Part shown: positions 5,801 to 7,199 of the stretch, one piece after another
Layout: every line of letters starts with the position of its first letter
How positions within the stretch are numbered: the stretch's first letter is position 1
Assembly: GCA_051646105.1 (NCBI GenBank)
Contig: JBOFCO010000190.1
Location: 1 to 7,199, forward strand
Direction: 5' to 3'
DNA length: 7,199 nucleotides
Origin: JBOFCO01 sp051646105
GTDB lineage: Bacteria; Pseudomonadota; Alphaproteobacteria; Rhodobacterales; Rhodobacteraceae
Program-made: the position numbers and the translations under genes
Notes under the pieces: model-generated
Told to the model about the DNA's origin: nothing
The model's input: the letters and a program-made list of their open reading frames with translations, nothing else
The model's database searches: none

Positions 5801-7057
5801 TCAGGTTCTGGTGGCTTCGGCAGCCTTGTTCAGATCGAACAGCGACTTGGCCAGCTTCTGGATTTCCTTGCGCAGCGGATTTTTTGCCGCGGTTTCGCAA
5901 ATCGGCAGGCCATGATCGTTGGATTGTGTCACCTGGCGCCCGCCATCGGGCAGCATCACTTCGATCGCGATGCCAAGGCTTTCGGCCAGACGCTTCACGC
6001 GGCTTTTCCCGGAAAGGTCGGTGAACTTGGGCGCGTGGTTCAGCACATAGCGCAGCTTTTCAAAGGGCAATTCCTCTGACTTAAGCGCGCGCAGCATGCG
6101 CAACGCGTTCTGCGCGGAACGCATGTCCAGTTCCAGAACTCCGAAGTAAAGATGTGCCTGATGCAGGACCGCTTCGGTCCACTGAACCACGGTCGAAGGC
6201 ATATCGATCACGACAAAGTCGAAATTTGCGCGTGCAAGGCTGAGAAGTCGGTTGATGTCATCACTGCCGACAATGTCCAGCGGCAGCATTTCAGACGGCG
6301 CGGTCAGGACATGCAGCTTGTCATTGAAGGTCAGCATCGCTTGAAGCAGCGTGTCGCTGTCAAGGTTGGTTGTATCGGACAGCAGTTCGTAGACCGCTTC
6401 GCGGCGGGGCAGATCCAGATAGGTGGACGTGCTGCCATATTGAAAATCAAGGTCAAGCAGGCAGACACGCGGCGGGTTCGTCTTGTCTGCGGTGGCAAGC
6501 TCCCATGCAAGGTTCACGGCGAATGTCGTGGCACCGACGCCACCGGCAAAGCCATGGACGGGGAGGATCACACCATCACGGTCGCCCAGCGGCTTGAAGG
6601 CCGGGCTTGCCGCCTCTTCATCGGGGGCGATGAAAGCCGCAGCCGGGGCAGGGCGGCGCAGCCGTTCGATTGCCTCGTGCAAGGCGCCTTCGGGAAGGGG
6701 GTAGGGAACGAAATCGTCGGCGCCAAGACGCAGCAACTGGTGCAGCGCCATCGGGCTGACCTCTTCCGCGATCAGAATGACCTTAATTCCGCTTTCCTTG
6801 GCCACACCGATCAGGGTCGAGATGCGCGAAAGATCGCTTTCGTCCTGCGCATCGACTGCAAGGGCGACAAATTCCAGATCGGCGGCTTCGGGTTGGCGCA
6901 GAAAGGCCAGCGCATCGCCAAAGGTCAGGTCGCCCCAGCCCTCGCCCAGTTCCGCTTCCATGTCTTCGATCAACAGATCGAAATTCTGCACATCGCGTGC
7001 GATGGTGCAGGCCACAATGGGTGCCGGTTCCGGCTGCAATGCTGCAACGCTTGTCAT
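5801..7057 (-). CDS. cpaE: Pilus assembly protein CpaE/TadZ (receiver-like domain plus MinD/ParA-type ATPase fold)
   Basis: A 418-residue cytoplasmic protein that in Tad systems sits at the cell pole or assembly site and positions the pilus machine. Residues about 10-135 form a receiver-like (CheY-like) domain ending in GADDFVPYPLP; the usual Lys-Pro of true receivers is Pro-Leu-Pro here and the acidic pair after the first strand is not evident, so it is probably not phosphorylated. Residues about 160-400 are a MinD/ParA-like domain: P-loop HGFAGGVGATTFAVNLAW (core 172-178), LLDLDFQYGS at 200-209, Walker B FDFVVIDMPS at 279-288 and LNHAPK near 339. The P-loop lacks both the deviant-Walker signature lysine and the usual GKT lysine (Ala instead), as in other atypical CpaE/TadZ proteins. 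GTG (7063) and ATG (7057) are both possible starts in frame; AAGGA lies nine bases before the ATG, so I chose it, although GAGG lies eight bases before the GTG. Next gene 17 bases on. Confidence 0.93.
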   Translation of the reverse strand: MTSVAALQPEPAPIVACTIARDVQNFDLLIEDMEAELGEGWGDLTFGDALAFLRQPEAADLEFVALAVDAQDESDLSRISTLIGVAKESGIKVILIAEEVSPMALHQLLRLGADDFVPYPLPEGALHEAIERLRRPAPAAAFIAPDEEAASPAFKPLGDRDGVILPVHGFAGGVGATTFAVNLAWELATADKTNPPRVCLLDLDFQYGSTSTYLDLPRREAVYELLSDTTNLDSDTLLQAMLTFNDKLHVLTAPSEMLPLDIVGSDDINRLLSLARANFDFVVIDMPSTVVQWTEAVLHQAHLYFGVLELDMRSAQNALRMLRALKSEELPFEKLRYVLNHAPKFTDLSGKSRVKRLAESLGIAIEVMLPDGGRQVTQSNDHGLPICETAAKNPLRKEIQKLAKSLFDLNKAAEATRT

Positions 7058-7066
7058 CGCCACTCG

Positions 7067-7075
7067 TCCTTCCTC
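7067..7075 (-). promoter_or_regulatory. Ribosome-binding site of cpaE
   Basis: GAGGAAGGA on the minus strand holds two overlapping Shine-Dalgarno cores. AGGA (7070-7067) is nine bases from the ATG at 7057, and GAGG (7075-7072) is eight bases from the GTG at 7063. The start is therefore uncertain by two residues; ATG is preferred as the commoner start codon. Confidence 0.6.
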
Positions 7076-7107
7076 AATCCGGGCAGGGCGTTCGTCCGGG
7101 ATGTTCT

Positions 7108-7138
7108 GCGGAAGCTCGGGATAAAACCCCCCTTCCGC
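7108..7138. promoter_or_regulatory. Hairpin in the cpaE leader region
   Basis: A perfect 7-bp inverted repeat, GCGGAAG (7108-7114) and CTTCCGC (7132-7138), encloses 17 bases. An inner GGG (7118-7120) and CCC (7127-7129) can also pair around ATAAAA, making a stacked stem with a small internal loop. It lies about 50 bases before the cpaE start. No T-run follows on either strand, so it is not a standard intrinsic terminator. An RNA processing or stability element between upstream and downstream parts of the tad operon is possible but unproven. Confidence 0.35.
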
Positions 7139-7199
7139 GCGATTCGACCCTGACGCGCCTGCTGCGTTTCAAAGGCATGTGTCGTCAACAATCTTGGCG

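Larger units (their letters stand above)
7058..7199 (-). other. Region upstream of cpaE, mostly non-coding
   Basis: No convincing gene lies here. On the minus strand one frame reads AKIVDDTCL and stops at 7171-7169. This could be the last nine residues of the preceding tad gene (an OmpA-like or CpaD-like protein is often found there in Rhodobacterales), but nine codons are too few to call. If real, about 110 bases separate it from cpaE, the longest gap in the run, and that gap holds the hairpin at 7108-7138. A TTGACG at 7188-7183 has no matching -10 box, so I do not call a promoter. Confidence 0.4.

Noticed and set aside
4674..5915. Long plus-strand open frame (413 codons) antisense to cpaF
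   Set aside because: It lies opposite a gene with all ATPase motifs intact. Its translation is rich in His, Gln, Arg and Val without domains, as expected from the mirror of GC-rich codon use.
6152..7153. Long plus-strand open frame (333 codons) antisense to cpaE
   Set aside because: Same codon-bias shadow; no recognisable domain, no ribosome-binding site, and cpaE on the other strand is clearly real.
7166..7188. TTGACG as a possible -35 box ahead of cpaE
   Set aside because: No -10-like hexamer lies 16-18 bases further on (the position reads GCAGCA), so a sigma-70 promoter is not supported.

Overview
The window holds the distal part of a Tad (tight adherence)/Flp type IVc pilus assembly cluster, read on the minus strand, from an alphaproteobacterium. 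A member of the Rhodobacterales (Roseobacter/Rhodobacter/Paracoccus type) is most likely. I infer this from the high G+C content, the strong GC-rich third-position codon use that leaves long shadow frames on the other strand, and the gene order cpaE - cpaF/tadA - tadB - tadC - TPR lipoprotein - TPR lipoprotein - prepilin peptidase. No database search was possible.

Layout, in minus-strand transcription order from high to low coordinates. 7058-7199 is a short upstream region with a hairpin; it may also hold the last few codons of another tad gene. cpaE/tadZ (7057-5801) encodes a pilus-localising ATPase-like protein. cpaF/tadA (5783-4314) encodes the secretion ATPase. tadB (4308-3340) and tadC (3326-2337) encode the paired inner-membrane platform proteins. 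Two TPR lipoproteins of TadD type follow (2332-1772 and 1729-866). A short A24-family prepilin peptidase, cpaA/tadV (866-345), ends the run. Gaps are 17, 5, 13, 4 and 42 bases and then a one-base stop/start overlap, so this is almost certainly one operon with translational coupling at several junctions. At the left edge, the 3' part of an unrelated plus-strand gene (1-375) converges on cpaA and overlaps its end by 31 bases.

How the genes work together: CpaA cleaves the leader of Flp prepilin and pseudopilins. TadA hydrolyses ATP to drive pilin extraction and assembly on the TadB/TadC membrane platform. CpaE/TadZ places the machine in the cell. The TadD-type lipoproteins are thought to help secretin assembly in the outer membrane. 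The secretin, CpaB/RcpC, the Flp pilin and the minor pilins TadE/F/G are not in the window and would be expected upstream or elsewhere.

I see no tRNA, rRNA, CRISPR array, insertion sequence or phage gene, and no sign of a wholly new system. The points most worth a second look are the convergent gene overlap with a perfect hairpin just past the cpaA stop, the hairpin ahead of cpaE, the lysine-less P-loop and degenerate receiver domain of CpaE, and the unidentified plus-strand gene.
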